Shown: positions 1 through 8,569, numbered from the stretch's first letter. The stretch is 64,000 nucleotides of DNA from Citrobacter sp. Marseille-Q6884 (GCF_945906775.1 NZ_CAMDRE010000001.1:2418001-2482000), one strand, 5' to 3'. Translations and numbers: made by a program. Notes: generated by a model not told the origin, from the sequence alone.

Positions 1-314
1 TCACTGGCGTCTGCCAGCAACTGCCACGGGGCCGTCGCCAGACCGAGCTTATCAAACAGCTGCTTTTGCGTCAGTCGGTCAGCAATGATGGGGAACACAT
101 CACGGTTAACAAATGCCGGATGGCGCGCCAGTTCGCGGGTGAGGGCAGTTTCCGGCCAGCGCTCAATTTCGGCGGTAATCACGCTTTGCTGAAAAGGAAC
201 GGCGGCGGGTTCTGCATCCAGCCCGACGGGCCAGACCGCAATGCCCAACGGCTCACCGGCCTGACGTAGCATGCGTCCTAACTGACCGTTACCGAGTACG
301 CAGACTTGCTTCAT
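1..314 (-). CDS. purK: N5-carboxyaminoimidazole ribonucleotide synthase (5' part; gene runs off window)
   Basis: Only the first ~104 codons are present. The N-terminus reads MKQVCVLGNGQLGRMLRQAG, the nucleotide-binding start of PurK with its glycine-rich GNGQLG turn. PurK is an ATP-grasp enzyme that uses ATP and bicarbonate to carboxylate aminoimidazole ribonucleotide in purine synthesis. The ATG overlaps the purE stop by four bases (ATGA), so the two genes are translationally coupled in a purEK operon. The 3' part lies before base 1. Recognition rests on near identity to the enterobacterial protein as remembered and on the purE linkage. Confidence 0.95.
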   Translation of the reverse strand, partial: MKQVCVLGNGQLGRMLRQAGEPLGIAVWPVGLDAEPAAVPFQQSVITAEIERWPETALTRELARHPAFVNRDVFPIIADRLTQKQLFDKLGLATAPWQLLADAS

Positions 315-820
315 GCCGCACCTCGCGGGTCCGGGTTCTCCAGTACCTCATCGGTTTGCGCTTTGCGCCAGTTATTCAGACGCTGGTGTAAGGCTTTGTC
401 GTGTGTTGCCAGAATTTGTGCCGCCAGCAGAGCCGCATTTGCTGCACCTGCTTTACCAATCGCCAGCGTGCCAACCGGAATACCGCGGGGCATCTGCACG
501 ATGGAGTAGAGACTATCTACACCGCTCAGGGCTGCGCTTTGCACCGGAACGCCTAAAACAGGTACCAGCGTTTTCGCCGCAATCATACCCGGCAGATGCG
601 CTGCGCCGCCGGCACCGGCAATGATCACCTGATAACCGTTTTCTTCCGCGCTTTCGGCGAAGCTGAACAGTTTATCGGGTGTGCGGTGAGCGGAGACAAC
701 TTCAACGTGGTGCGGGACATCCAGGATTTCGAAGATTTCGGCGGCAAACTGCATGGTAGCCCAGTCGCTTTTGGACCCCATCACGATGGCGACACGCGCC
801 GGATTATTGCGGGAAGACAT
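311..820 (-). CDS. purE: N5-carboxyaminoimidazole ribonucleotide mutase
   Basis: The 169-residue protein starts MSSRNNPARVAIVMGSKSDW, essentially the E. coli PurE sequence and length. PurE converts N5-CAIR to CAIR, the step after PurK, in the cytoplasm. The GSKSDW motif and the HRTP segment of the active site are visible, as is the glycine-rich AGAGGAAHLPG segment. An upstream in-frame start would add 10 residues, but the family start at 820 is preferred. It is the first gene of purEK and has a PurR operator-like site about 75 bp upstream. Confidence 0.97.
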   Translation of the reverse strand: MSSRNNPARVAIVMGSKSDWATMQFAAEIFEILDVPHHVEVVSAHRTPDKLFSFAESAEENGYQVIIAGAGGAAHLPGMIAAKTLVPVLGVPVQSAALSGVDSLYSIVQMPRGIPVGTLAIGKAGAANAALLAAQILATHDKALHQRLNNWRKAQTDEVLENPDPRGAA

Positions 821-892
821 GCGTCTTAAAACTCCTGTGGTGCGGAACACACTGCTTTCGAGGCGAGAGAGAATAGCATGTTATACAGCCAA

Positions 893-908
893 GGAAAACG
901 GTTGCGCG
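893..908 (-). promoter_or_regulatory. PurR operator of purEK
   Basis: On the minus strand the 16 bases read CGCGCAACCGTTTTCC, close to the PurR consensus ACGCAAACGTTTGCGT and to the remembered E. coli purE operator. It lies about 75 bp upstream of purE. PurR with hypoxanthine or guanine would repress purEK here. Confidence 0.75.
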
Positions 909-1165
909 GCGAAATGTTAACACCTGGCTATAACATCCTGACGTGTTTTTTCGGGGATTTTTCCTGAGCAAAGAGACAGTTACGCTGAGGTATAAGGAAT
1001 CTGGCAGATTTTGGATTATTGAGACGTTGGGTGTGCCCATTAGACAGGCAAAGTGGGTTTCATCGTTATGCCGGCTCTGCGCAAAGAATCCTTATTTCGC
1101 TGTTGAGCGAAGCATCTCACTTACTCTGGTAATAGAGTGGCTGAAATTAACAGGGGAGATACCGA

Positions 1166-1489
1166 ATGATTGCAGTTATTTTTGAAGCAGATACACATCT
1201 TCAGGCACAGGAACGATATCTACAGCTCGCTTCAGAGCTGAAACCACTGCTGGCGGAGATCCCAGGGTTTATTTCTATCGAACGATTCCAGAGCATGACT
1301 ACGCCGGGAAAAATACTGTCACTCTCATGGTGGGAAGATGAGGACGCGGTGCTCAGGTGGAAAAACAACGCGATGCATCATGCTGCGCAACAGGAAGGTA
1401 AACAGTCGATTTTTTCATACTACAGAATACGCATTGCCAGCGTGTTGAAGGATTACTCCTCTGAAAAGGAGGAATCGCCACGGGTATAA
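1166..1489 (+). CDS. ABM-domain (antibiotic biosynthesis monooxygenase-like) protein
   Basis: A 107-residue cytoplasmic protein of the dimeric alpha/beta-barrel ABM type. It has an opening beta strand (MIAVIFEAD), the segment IPGFISIERFQSM, and SLSWWEDEDAVLRWKNN followed by HHAAQQEGK. The pattern of a WxDEDAxxxW core followed by one or two histidines is typical of the small ABM family linked to quinol or haem oxidation and detoxification. A good ribosome site (AGGGGAGA) precedes the ATG. It stands alone, divergent from purE. E. coli has no gene between purE and lpxH, so this is part of an inserted segment. The substrate cannot be read from sequence. Confidence 0.8.
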   Translation: MIAVIFEADTHLQAQERYLQLASELKPLLAEIPGFISIERFQSMTTPGKILSLSWWEDEDAVLRWKNNAMHHAAQQEGKQSIFSYYRIRIASVLKDYSSEKEESPRV

Positions 1490-1538
1490 ACAGTTTGCCG
1501 GAAGCTCTCAAAAGTGAATGCTTCGAATTAAGACACGC

Positions 1539-2021
1539 TTAGCGCTTAAGTGCAGTAAGTATCGCCGTTTCCATTTTTTCCGGGGTGGTGAATGGCGCAA
1601 AACGTTTAAGCGGTTTACCGTCACGCCCGATCAGGAACTTCGTGAAGTTCCACTTGATCCGTCCACCCAGTACGCCGGGTAATTCGTCTTTGAGATAACG
1701 AAACACCGGGTGCGTAGCGACACCGTTGACCTCTACTTTCTCGAACATCGGGAAACTCACACCGTAGTTGATGTGACAGGTCTGCGAGATTTCGTCGGCG
1801 TTGCCAGGTTCTTGATTGCCGAACTGATTGCAGGGGAAACCAAGCACCACCAGCCCCTGGTCGGCGTACTTTTTGTAGAGCGCTTCAAGGCCTGAGTATT
1901 GCGGTGTGAAGCCACAATGGCTGGCGGTATTCACCACCAGAACCAGCTTGCCTGCGTAGTCGGCCATAGAGATGATTTGGCCTCGGAGGCTGGTGGCATG
2001 AAGTTGATGAAAGGTGGTCAT
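1539..2021 (-). CDS. Glutathione peroxidase family thiol peroxidase
   Basis: 160 residues of thioredoxin-fold GPx. The peroxidatic cysteine is C36 in NTASHCGFTPQY. The FPCNQFGNQEPG motif (C64, Q70) and KWNFTKFL, which carries the conserved W and N of the catalytic tetrad, are both present. C82 is well placed to be the resolving cysteine of a thioredoxin-dependent non-selenium GPx. The protein reduces hydroperoxides in the cytoplasm; there is no signal peptide. It is shorter than E. coli BtuE and looks like a paralog rather than its orthologue. It lies downstream of and on the same strand as a 274-bp gap. Confidence 0.9.
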   Translation of the reverse strand: MTTFHQLHATSLRGQIISMADYAGKLVLVVNTASHCGFTPQYSGLEALYKKYADQGLVVLGFPCNQFGNQEPGNADEISQTCHINYGVSFPMFEKVEVNGVATHPVFRYLKDELPGVLGGRIKWNFTKFLIGRDGKPLKRFAPFTTPEKMETAILTALKR

Positions 2022-2295
2022 CGTGAAATCCTCAGAGCAGAGCCTGTCAGGCGTTGACAGGGGGGACGGCGTGGATCGAAGCGAGTAGGTACAGTACCGG
2101 AGTGTGTTGCAGGTTCTGAATCATAACCTCGAGCGTTGCAATGAGGGCAATGCCGAAGAGGGTGGGGGCCTGGTCTCATAGCATCGCTCCTCTGCTGGTT
2201 GTTCGTGCGATTAAATCGTGTGCAATCTGTATTTGCACAGTCGAACAAAAAGAATGACAAACCGGCGGGGTTTGACCCGACTCCCATGGATTAAC
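2022..2295 (-). other. Gene-poor gap with a possible small decayed reading frame
   Basis: No confident gene. On the minus strand an AGGAG (2187-2191) precedes two ATGs. The one at 2184 reads ATG-CTA-TGA, then continues in the same frame as 42 hydrophobic codons to a stop at 2047, ending in a segment such as LEVMIQNLQHTPVLYLLAS. The ATG at 2179 opens a 53-codon Arg/Pro-rich frame whose stop overlaps the peroxidase start (ATGA). Either could be chance or a remnant. Confidence 0.25.
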
Positions 2296-4224
2296 TTACC
2301 CGTTTCGAATTTTCCCATCGACACACGGCTGAGGTTTCCCAAACAGATAGCCTTGCGCGAAATCGCAGCCCAGTGCCTGAAGGCGTTCCAGCTGTTCCTG
2401 CGTTTCAACACCTTCTGCAACAGCCTTCATATTGAGTGATTTCGCCATACCAGTGATGAGTTTGATGATATTAAGGGCGTCTTCCTGGGTAGAGATCGAA
2501 TGCACAAACGACTTGTCTATTTTGATTTTATCGAAGGCAAGTCTGCTCAGCCGCGAAAGAGAAGAGTATCCCGTACCAAAATCATCGATGGAGATTTTCA
2601 CGCCCAGTGCTCTGAGCTTGTTAAGTGTATTCATCGGTGTATTGCTCTCAGTAAAGAGAGAGGACTCAGTCACTTCCAGTTCAAGGCGGTCAGCCGGAAG
2701 TCCTGTTTCTTTCAGAATGGACAGTACGATTCCGGCAAAGGCTTTGCTGCTTAGCTGGACAGGAGAAACATTGACTGAAATCTTAGCCGGAACCGCCCAG
2801 GAAGCCGCTTCCCGGCAGGCAATCTCCAGCACAGATTTCCCCATCTCGTTAATCATTCCTGTTTTTTCAGCGATCGGAATAAAGCTATCTGGCGACAGGA
2901 GTCCCTTCAGTGGATGTATCCAACGAATAAGAGCTTCATAGCTGTAAATTTCCTGGCTGAAAGAATCGACAATAGGCTGATAATAAACCACGAATTCTTT
3001 ATTTATTAATGCCATGGACATATCATGTTCAAGGGTTCTGCTTTCTTGCAGCTTGTCTAACATGCGTTGCCGGAAGACTTTTATCTTACCTGAGCCTTCA
3101 TTTTTGGCTTCATACAGGGCCAGATCGGCAAATTTATAAAGATAGTCGGAGCGGCGTTCAGTTTCTGAGATAACTATGCCCACACAGGCCGTTATATTTA
3201 TAATCGTGTTATAAATAGTGTAGGGCTGGTTGATAAAATCACATATTTTTTGCGCTCGCGAAACAGCACGGCTCTCTGTCAGATCGCTCGAGAGATACGC
3301 AAACTCATCGCCGCCTAAGCGATAAAGCGTATCTGAAGCAAGGCTCATTGACATCAGACGGTGGGATATCTGGCGTAACAACATATCACCAGCGTCATGA
3401 CCATATGTATCATTTATCTCCTTGAAGCGATCTAAATCAAACAGCATCACAACCACAGAGTGATTATTTCTTTCTGCAATCTCGATGGTTTTATTTAAAT
3501 CTCCCCAAAAAAGCTGTCGGTTATTCATCTCCGTAAGAGAGTCATGGTAGACGTCATATTCCAGCTTTGCATTCTGGATTTGCAGTTTTTCTTTAGATGT
3601 CTGGAGCTCTTTGGCGAGGCTTTTAACCTGCAAATGCGCTCTCAGAATGTTTCTGTTTTGATAGAATATCATTACGCCCAGTATCGCACTCAATATTATC
3701 AGCAGTACAGACGTCGCTGAGTAAATATAGTACAGCGTTTGAATGTTGGTGTTGGCGTTGTTGATTGAGTTAACATCTTTGTTTAATGCACCGGATGAAA
3801 GACGACCCAGTGGCGAATCAAGCGAATGCATTTTTTTCAGGTATGTCTGGAGTTCTGAACGGTTCATTTTCTCAAGATGAACATCCAGATATTGAAGTGT
3901 GTTTTCAAGTTGTATAGCCAGCTCACGATGCGTGTTATTGCTTTCTATAAAACGCCCTAAATCACCTTCTTTCAGTAAATCACTCTGGCTGAGCATAATG
4001 TCGAGACGTAGGCGCACATCATCGATCTCCATCGTATCATCGATAGTGTAAAGACCCAGCCATGATTCGAATCGATAATATTCTGAGACGAGTTGCGCCG
4101 CAGACCATGAATCGGTGTAGTGAGTCAGTTTCTGTAACTCTTGTTGCCTTTCATGTACAAGGTAAGAAATGTACCCGGTAGAGATAAAAAGGGAAAAGAT
4201 GATGGCAGCCAGTATTCTGTTCAT
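2296..4224 (-). CDS. Membrane GGDEF-EAL c-di-GMP turnover protein
   Basis: 642 residues. An N-terminal membrane segment (about 3-24), a periplasmic region of about 140 residues, a second membrane segment (about 168-190) and a short coiled linker lead into a GGDEF domain with intact GGDEF at 304-308 in RLGGDEFAYL. An EAL domain follows, with EAL at 430-432 in YEALIRW. The EAL domain keeps NVSPVQL, ELEVTES, IDDFGTGYSS, KIKIDKSFV and AVAEGVET, so both cyclase and phosphodiesterase activity are possible. The periplasmic domain is probably the sensor. The gene lies 17 bp downstream of a secreted Mo-oxidoreductase-fold protein on the same strand, suggesting an operon in which that protein or its ligand is sensed. 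Confidence 0.92.
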   Translation of the reverse strand: MNRILAAIIFSLFISTGYISYLVHERQQELQKLTHYTDSWSAAQLVSEYYRFESWLGLYTIDDTMEIDDVRLRLDIMLSQSDLLKEGDLGRFIESNNTHRELAIQLENTLQYLDVHLEKMNRSELQTYLKKMHSLDSPLGRLSSGALNKDVNSINNANTNIQTLYYIYSATSVLLIILSAILGVMIFYQNRNILRAHLQVKSLAKELQTSKEKLQIQNAKLEYDVYHDSLTEMNNRQLFWGDLNKTIEIAERNNHSVVVMLFDLDRFKEINDTYGHDAGDMLLRQISHRLMSMSLASDTLYRLGGDEFAYLSSDLTESRAVSRAQKICDFINQPYTIYNTIINITACVGIVISETERRSDYLYKFADLALYEAKNEGSGKIKVFRQRMLDKLQESRTLEHDMSMALINKEFVVYYQPIVDSFSQEIYSYEALIRWIHPLKGLLSPDSFIPIAEKTGMINEMGKSVLEIACREAASWAVPAKISVNVSPVQLSSKAFAGIVLSILKETGLPADRLELEVTESSLFTESNTPMNTLNKLRALGVKISIDDFGTGYSSLSRLSRLAFDKIKIDKSFVHSISTQEDALNIIKLITGMAKSLNMKAVAEGVETQEQLERLQALGCDFAQGYLFGKPQPCVDGKIRNG

Positions 4225-4241
4225 TATGCTTCTGTGAACTC

Positions 4242-4736
4242 CTACTCAATATTCATTCTGCTGACCTGCCATGCAGACCTTGAATAGAAAATCTGATTAT
4301 TCAGTTCAGGCATGCTGTCGTAGGGATACACAACGAATAATGGGCCTCTATCACGGATGCGCATATATTCTCCGTTGACTTTATAAGCAAGAATAACATT
4401 GTATTTGCTGAAATCATTGATAGGGATAACGGTGGTGTAGTCATTGAGTGCAGTGACCTTAACCACAGAACCCTTTGCCCCAACATAATCCATCAACTTT
4501 TGCAGTGGAATACCCGTAAAAGTCGTGCGGCCATTGTACCAGGGAGAGGTGGTCTGGAAACTTACCGCGCCGAGTTTCTCAAGGCTGGCGATATCGAAAA
4601 CGGCTTTCCCGTCTTCATTTGTATTTTCTATATTACCAGAGAGTGTTAAAAGGACTTTTCCGGCAGGTTTGGTCAGTTCACCGGCCCAGACCTGTGTGGA
4701 GACCACAAAGCTTAACAACATGACAATAAAGCGCAT
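4242..4736 (-). CDS. Secreted molybdopterin-oxidoreductase-fold protein lacking cysteine
   Basis: 164 residues with a clear signal peptide (MRFIVMLLSFVVSTQVWA, cut near A18). The mature part resembles the SUOX-type oxidoreductase molybdopterin-binding fold: an early beta strand (VLLTLSGNI), TGIPLQKLMDYVGAKG, VTALNDYTTVIPINDF, and GPLFVVYPYDSMPEL near the end. There is no cysteine in the mature protein, so the usual molybdenum ligand is absent and it is unlikely to be a classical Mo enzyme. It is followed after 17 bp by the GGDEF-EAL gene. The likely role, by inference, is a periplasmic partner or ligand-binding input for that protein. Confidence 0.75.
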   Translation of the reverse strand: MRFIVMLLSFVVSTQVWAGELTKPAGKVLLTLSGNIENTNEDGKAVFDIASLEKLGAVSFQTTSPWYNGRTTFTGIPLQKLMDYVGAKGSVVKVTALNDYTTVIPINDFSKYNVILAYKVNGEYMRIRDRGPLFVVYPYDSMPELNNQIFYSRSAWQVSRMNIE

Positions 4737-5104
4737 TCTAACCTCATCGGGTTGCCGGATGTTAAAGAATTATAATTTAGTTATTATGCTATTTGTATAT
4801 GCTGCTCAGTTATTATTGATGTAATCAGTTTGCCCATGCTTTAAGTGATTAAAATCAATAGGTTACTCTGTCTCTGTTTTTTAATATTAATTAAGTAAAG
4901 TCGGTATTGTTATTTGCTGCACGCACAATTTTATTGTGCCTGTACAAAAAATAAGCTGTCCGTTTGGCCGGTAAAAATAAACACGTATGAATATAAAGGT
5001 TTATTGTTTTGTTAGGCCCTGAATAAGGGGTAACGCTCGCTGACCTTGTCATTTCTGTGGGCCAAACGTATTCGTTTAAACACGACGCGTAGGGTGACGA
5101 AACG
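4737..5104. other. Intergenic region, AT-rich, no gene seen
   Basis: This 368-bp region lies upstream of the Mo-fold/GGDEF-EAL pair and downstream of lpxH. Its first half is AT-rich and presumably holds the promoter for the pair. No open frame with family character, RNA gene or strong terminator was recognised. Confidence 0.4.
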
Positions 5105-5827
5105 TTAAAACGGGAAGGAGATCAGTTCGACATTGTCCGGGGTGACTTTCACCATTGAACCTTCCGTGTGCCATGCGCCTAAAACGACGCGGAAAGCCGG
5201 AGCATCATTGGCGGTCAGTTCATGCACTGCCGGGCGATGGGTATGGCCGTGAATCAGCCACTGCACCTGATGTTTTTCCATCTCTGCGACGACCGCATGC
5301 GGGTTAACATCCATTATTTCCAGCGATTTCGTGCTGTTGGCGTTTTTGCTATTGGCGCGCATCTTCGCTGCAATGCGCTGGCGAATAAACAGCGGTAGAG
5401 CAAGAAACAGTGTCTGTAACCAGGGTTGGTGAACTTTGGCGCGAAACGCCTGATAACCGGCATCGTCGGTACACAGCGTATCGCCATGCATAATCAATAC
5501 GTTACGACCATAGAGGTCGAGCACTTTTTCCTGCGGTAACAGGGTCATGCCGCTCTCACGGGCAAAACGTTTACCGAGCAGAAAATCACGGTTGCCGTGA
5601 ATAAAAAAGCAGGGAACACCAGAATCAACCAACGCCTTGATGGCGGCAGCCATTTCACGATGCAGTGGATTGGGGTCGTCGTCGCCTATCCAGGCTTCAA
5701 AGAGATCGCCGAGAATATACAGCGCATCGGCCTGGCGCGCGTCACCGGCTAAAAAACGCAGAAAACCGGCGGTGATCGCCGGTTCTTCTGTGCAGAGGTG
5801 AAGATCTGCAATAAACAGTGTCGCCAC
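5105..5827 (-). CDS. lpxH: UDP-2,3-diacylglucosamine diphosphatase
   Basis: 240 residues, the E. coli length, with a GTG start. A calcineurin-like metallophosphoesterase with all metal motifs visible: IADLHL, GDLFEAW, HGNRDFLLGKR, MHGDTLC and HGHTHRP. It cleaves UDP-2,3-diacylglucosamine to lipid X at the inner face of the membrane in lipid A synthesis. It starts two bases after the ppiB stop, so the two are one transcription unit, as in E. coli. Confidence 0.97.
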   Translation of the reverse strand: MATLFIADLHLCTEEPAITAGFLRFLAGDARQADALYILGDLFEAWIGDDDPNPLHREMAAAIKALVDSGVPCFFIHGNRDFLLGKRFARESGMTLLPQEKVLDLYGRNVLIMHGDTLCTDDAGYQAFRAKVHQPWLQTLFLALPLFIRQRIAAKMRANSKNANSTKSLEIMDVNPHAVVAEMEKHQVQWLIHGHTHRPAVHELTANDAPAFRVVLGAWHTEGSMVKVTPDNVELISFPF

Positions 5828-5829
5828 GA

Positions 5830-6324
5830 TTACTCGCTGACGGTCACGTTTTCGATGATAACGTCTTCTTTCGGTACGTCCTGGTGCATGCCGCTGCGGC
5901 CAGTGGATACGCCTTTGATTTTATCAACCACGTCCATGCCTTCAACCACTTCAGCGAACACACAGTAACCCCAACCCTGCATGCTTTCGCTGGAGAAGTT
6001 CAGGAAGTCGTTGTCTGCCACGTTGATGAAGAACTGAGCGGTTGCAGAGTGCGGAGCCTGAGTACGGGCCATCGCCAGCGTACCACGGGTGTTTTTCAGA
6101 CCGTTGTTGGCTTCGTTTTTGATCGCTTCTTTGGTGGCTTTTTGCTTCATGCCTGGCTCAAAACCGCCGCCCTGGATCATGAAACCGTTAATCACACGGT
6201 GGAAAATGGTGTTGTTGTAGAAACCTTCGCGGCAGTAGTCCAGGAAGTTTTTAACTGTTTCAGGCGCTTTATCATCAAACGTTTTGATTACGATATCGCC
6301 GTGATTAGTGTGGAAAGTAACCAT
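5830..6324 (-). CDS. ppiB: Cytoplasmic peptidyl-prolyl cis-trans isomerase B
   Basis: 164 residues starting MVTFHTNHGDIVIKTFDDKA, nearly identical to E. coli cyclophilin PpiB. The cyclophilin core is present: FHRVINGFMIQGG, and the region MARTQAPHSATAQFFIN with active-site residues. There is no signal peptide, in agreement with the cytoplasmic form. It is divergent from cysS and upstream of lpxH. Confidence 0.97.
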   Translation of the reverse strand: MVTFHTNHGDIVIKTFDDKAPETVKNFLDYCREGFYNNTIFHRVINGFMIQGGGFEPGMKQKATKEAIKNEANNGLKNTRGTLAMARTQAPHSATAQFFINVADNDFLNFSSESMQGWGYCVFAEVVEGMDVVDKIKGVSTGRSGMHQDVPKEDVIIENVTVSE

Positions 6325-6496
6325 TTTTGCATCCTGTTCCGTTAGAGTAGTGCTTCGACCCTGGTCAGGGTCACATATAGGGGCTTGTTATAGCATAACC
6401 GCAAGGTTCGATCACCTTGCAAAGTGTGCTGCTTCGAGGCCGATTTATAGGTATTATAGGGCTTTGTTATCCACACACGTCTACACGGAATCTTCG

Positions 6497-7882
6497 ATGT
6501 TAAAAATCTTTAATACACTGACGCGCCAAAAAGAGGAATTCAAACCCATTCATGCCGGGGAAGTCGGCATGTACGTGTGTGGTATTACCGTTTACGATCT
6601 CTGTCATATCGGTCACGGGCGTACCTTCGTTTCATTCGACGTTGTCGCGCGTTATCTGCGTTTCCTCGGCTATAAGCTGAAGTATGTGCGCAACATTACC
6701 GATATCGACGATAAAATCATTAAGCGCGCCAATGAAAATGGCGAAAGCTTTGTGGCGCTGGTCGATAGAATGATTGCGGAAATGCATAACGATTTCGACG
6801 CGTTGAACATTCTGCGCCCTGACCTTGAACCGCGCGCTACGCATCATATTGCGGAAATTATTGAAATTACCGAGCAATTGATCGCCAAAGGCCACGCCTA
6901 CGTCGCCGATAACGGTGATGTGATGTTCGACGTCCCGACCGACCCGAACTATGGTCAGTTGTCGCGTCAGGATCTGGAGCAACTGCAGGCTGGTGCTCGC
7001 GTTGATGTGGTGGAAGTGAAGCGTAACCCGATGGACTTCGTACTGTGGAAGATGTCCAAAGAGGGTGAGCCGAGCTGGCCGTCGCCGTGGGGCGCTGGAC
7101 GTCCTGGCTGGCACATCGAGTGTTCGGCAATGAACTGCAAACAGCTGGGCAACCATTTCGATATTCACGGCGGTGGTTCCGATCTGATGTTCCCACATCA
7201 TGAAAACGAAATCGCTCAGTCCACCTGTGCGCATGACGGCGAATACGTAAACTACTGGATGCACTCCGGTATGGTGATGGTGGATCGCGAGAAAATGTCC
7301 AAATCGCTGGGCAACTTCTTTACCGTGCGTGACGTCCTGAAATACTACGATGCCGAAACCATTCGTTACTTCCTGATGTCGGGTCACTACCGTAGCCAGC
7401 TGAACTACAGCGAAGAGAACCTGAAGCAGGCTCGCTCTGCGCTGGAGCGTCTGTACACCGCGCTGCGTGGTACTGACAAATCCGTTGCACCTGCGGGTGG
7501 TGAGGCTTTTGAAGCGCGTTTCATTGAAGCCATGAACGATGATTTCAATACCCCGGAAGCCTACTCTGTGCTGTTTGATATGGCGCGTGAAGTTAACCGT
7601 CTGAAAGGCGAAGATATGGCAGCGGCTAACGCGATGGCTGCACATCTGCGTAAGCTGTCTGGTGTATTGGGTCTGCTGGAGCAGGAGCCGGAAGCGTTCC
7701 TGCAAAGCGGTGCGCAGGCGGATGACGGTGAGGTTGCCGAAATTGAAGCGTTGATTCAACAGCGTCTGGATGCGCGTAAAGCCAAAGACTGGGCGGCAGC
7801 CGACGCCGCGCGTGACCGTCTAAACGAGATGGGCATCGTGCTGGAAGATGGTCCGCAGGGCACCACCTGGCGCCGTAAGTAA
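6497..7882 (+). CDS. cysS: Cysteinyl-tRNA synthetase
   Basis: 461 residues when started at MLKIFNTLTRQ, the exact E. coli length; the longer open frame beginning at 6308 overlaps ppiB and is not used. The class I motifs are present: the HIGH box as HIGH in LCHIGHGRT, KMSKS in REKMSKSLGN, and zinc ligands in the C28 region, IECSAMNC and HHENEIAQS. It charges tRNA-Cys. A long minus-strand frame inside it (6632-7759) is a codon-bias shadow. Confidence 0.98.
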   Translation: MLKIFNTLTRQKEEFKPIHAGEVGMYVCGITVYDLCHIGHGRTFVSFDVVARYLRFLGYKLKYVRNITDIDDKIIKRANENGESFVALVDRMIAEMHNDFDALNILRPDLEPRATHHIAEIIEITEQLIAKGHAYVADNGDVMFDVPTDPNYGQLSRQDLEQLQAGARVDVVEVKRNPMDFVLWKMSKEGEPSWPSPWGAGRPGWHIECSAMNCKQLGNHFDIHGGGSDLMFPHHENEIAQSTCAHDGEYVNYWMHSGMVMVDREKMSKSLGNFFTVRDVLKYYDAETIRYFLMSGHYRSQLNYSEENLKQARSALERLYTALRGTDKSVAPAGGEAFEARFIEAMNDDFNTPEAYSVLFDMAREVNRLKGEDMAAANAMAAHLRKLSGVLGLLEQEPEAFLQSGAQADDGEVAEIEALIQQRLDARKAKDWAAADAARDRLNEMGIVLEDGPQGTTWRRK

Positions 7883-7889
7883 TTTTATT

Positions 7890-7918
7890 GCCGGATGGCG
7901 GCTTACGCCCTGTCCGGC
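7890..7918. repeat. REP (repetitive extragenic palindrome)
   Basis: An imperfect palindrome of the form GCCGGATGGCGGCTTACGCC followed by the complementary GTCCGGC, a standard enterobacterial REP. It lies between the convergent ends of cysS and ybcI, where it may act as a bidirectional 3' stabiliser or terminator. Confidence 0.85.
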
Positions 7919-7921
7919 AAA

Positions 7922-8446
7922 TTAATATTTCCGATACCACCACAGTACGCCCATCATTATACTTCCCGGCAGCCATACCCACATCAACTCCGAAATTATC
8001 ACCTGATGCCCGTACGGTGTGGCGTAGCGTGATAGCGCAAACGGGGCGACTTTAATCACCTGCCACGGCGCGAAGAAGCGTTCATCCGACCACGGCCACA
8101 ACCAGCCAACACCTTTGCCGCCGGTGGTGACCGAATCCAGCAGGCTGTGCGACAGCAGTGAAACCGTCAGGAATAGCCAGCAGCGAGTTAATCCCGCCTT
8201 AAACCCTCGTCGGCCAATCAATACGCAGATCAACGGTACCACGAAGGCGAACAGCAGCGAGTGGGTAAAACCGCGGTGGCCAAATACATTGCCGTAGGCT
8301 ACGCCAAGCTTAAACGACAGCACGTCGGCATCCGGCAACATAGCCAGAATGACACCAATAAACAGTAAGCGCGGGGGGATGACTTTACGCCCGAAACCTA
8401 ACCCTAAACAGAGTGGAACGGCCGCATGGGTGACGATTGTTGGCAT
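7922..8446 (-). CDS. ybcI: YdjM-family inner membrane protein YbcI
   Basis: 174 residues, a multi-span membrane protein with an N-terminal histidine (MPTIVTHAAV) and the MLPDADV and GHRGFTHSLLFA segments of the LexA-regulated YdjM/YbcI metal-dependent hydrolase-like family. Four to five hydrophobic segments are visible. The conserved H/D residues suggest a metal site facing the membrane, but no substrate is established for the family member. It is in the usual place beside ybcJ-folD. Confidence 0.9.
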   Translation of the reverse strand: MPTIVTHAAVPLCLGLGFGRKVIPPRLLFIGVILAMLPDADVLSFKLGVAYGNVFGHRGFTHSLLFAFVVPLICVLIGRRGFKAGLTRCWLFLTVSLLSHSLLDSVTTGGKGVGWLWPWSDERFFAPWQVIKVAPFALSRYATPYGHQVIISELMWVWLPGSIMMGVLWWYRKY

Positions 8447-8533
8447 GATGATCGCTTCGAGTGGAAAAACAACATGCTAACAGTTCACTGTGAAGGGGTG
8501 ATGAAGTCATTATCTGAAAACGAGAGGGGAGGT

Positions 8534-8562
8534 GGCCGGACAGGGGATAACCTCATCCGGCA
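8534..8562. repeat. REP-like palindrome
   Basis: GGCCGGACAGGGGATAACC followed by TCATCCGG forms a REP-type palindrome just downstream of ybcJ, in the ybcI-ybcJ gap. It probably marks the 3' end of the folD-ybcJ transcript. Confidence 0.6.
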
Positions 8563-8569
8563 CCTGGCA

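Noticed and set aside
2173..2184. Selenocysteine reading of the in-frame TGA in the small hydrophobic frame
   Set aside because: No SECIS-like hairpin was seen right after the TGA and no selenoprotein of this kind is known; a stop or remnant is simpler.
6308..6496. N-terminal extension of cysS from the upstream ATG
   Set aside because: It overlaps the ppiB start; the 461-residue protein from 6497 matches the family length exactly.
6632..7759. 375-codon open frame on the minus strand inside cysS
   Set aside because: It lies wholly antisense to a highly conserved synthetase; its composition is that of a codon-bias shadow with no family motif.
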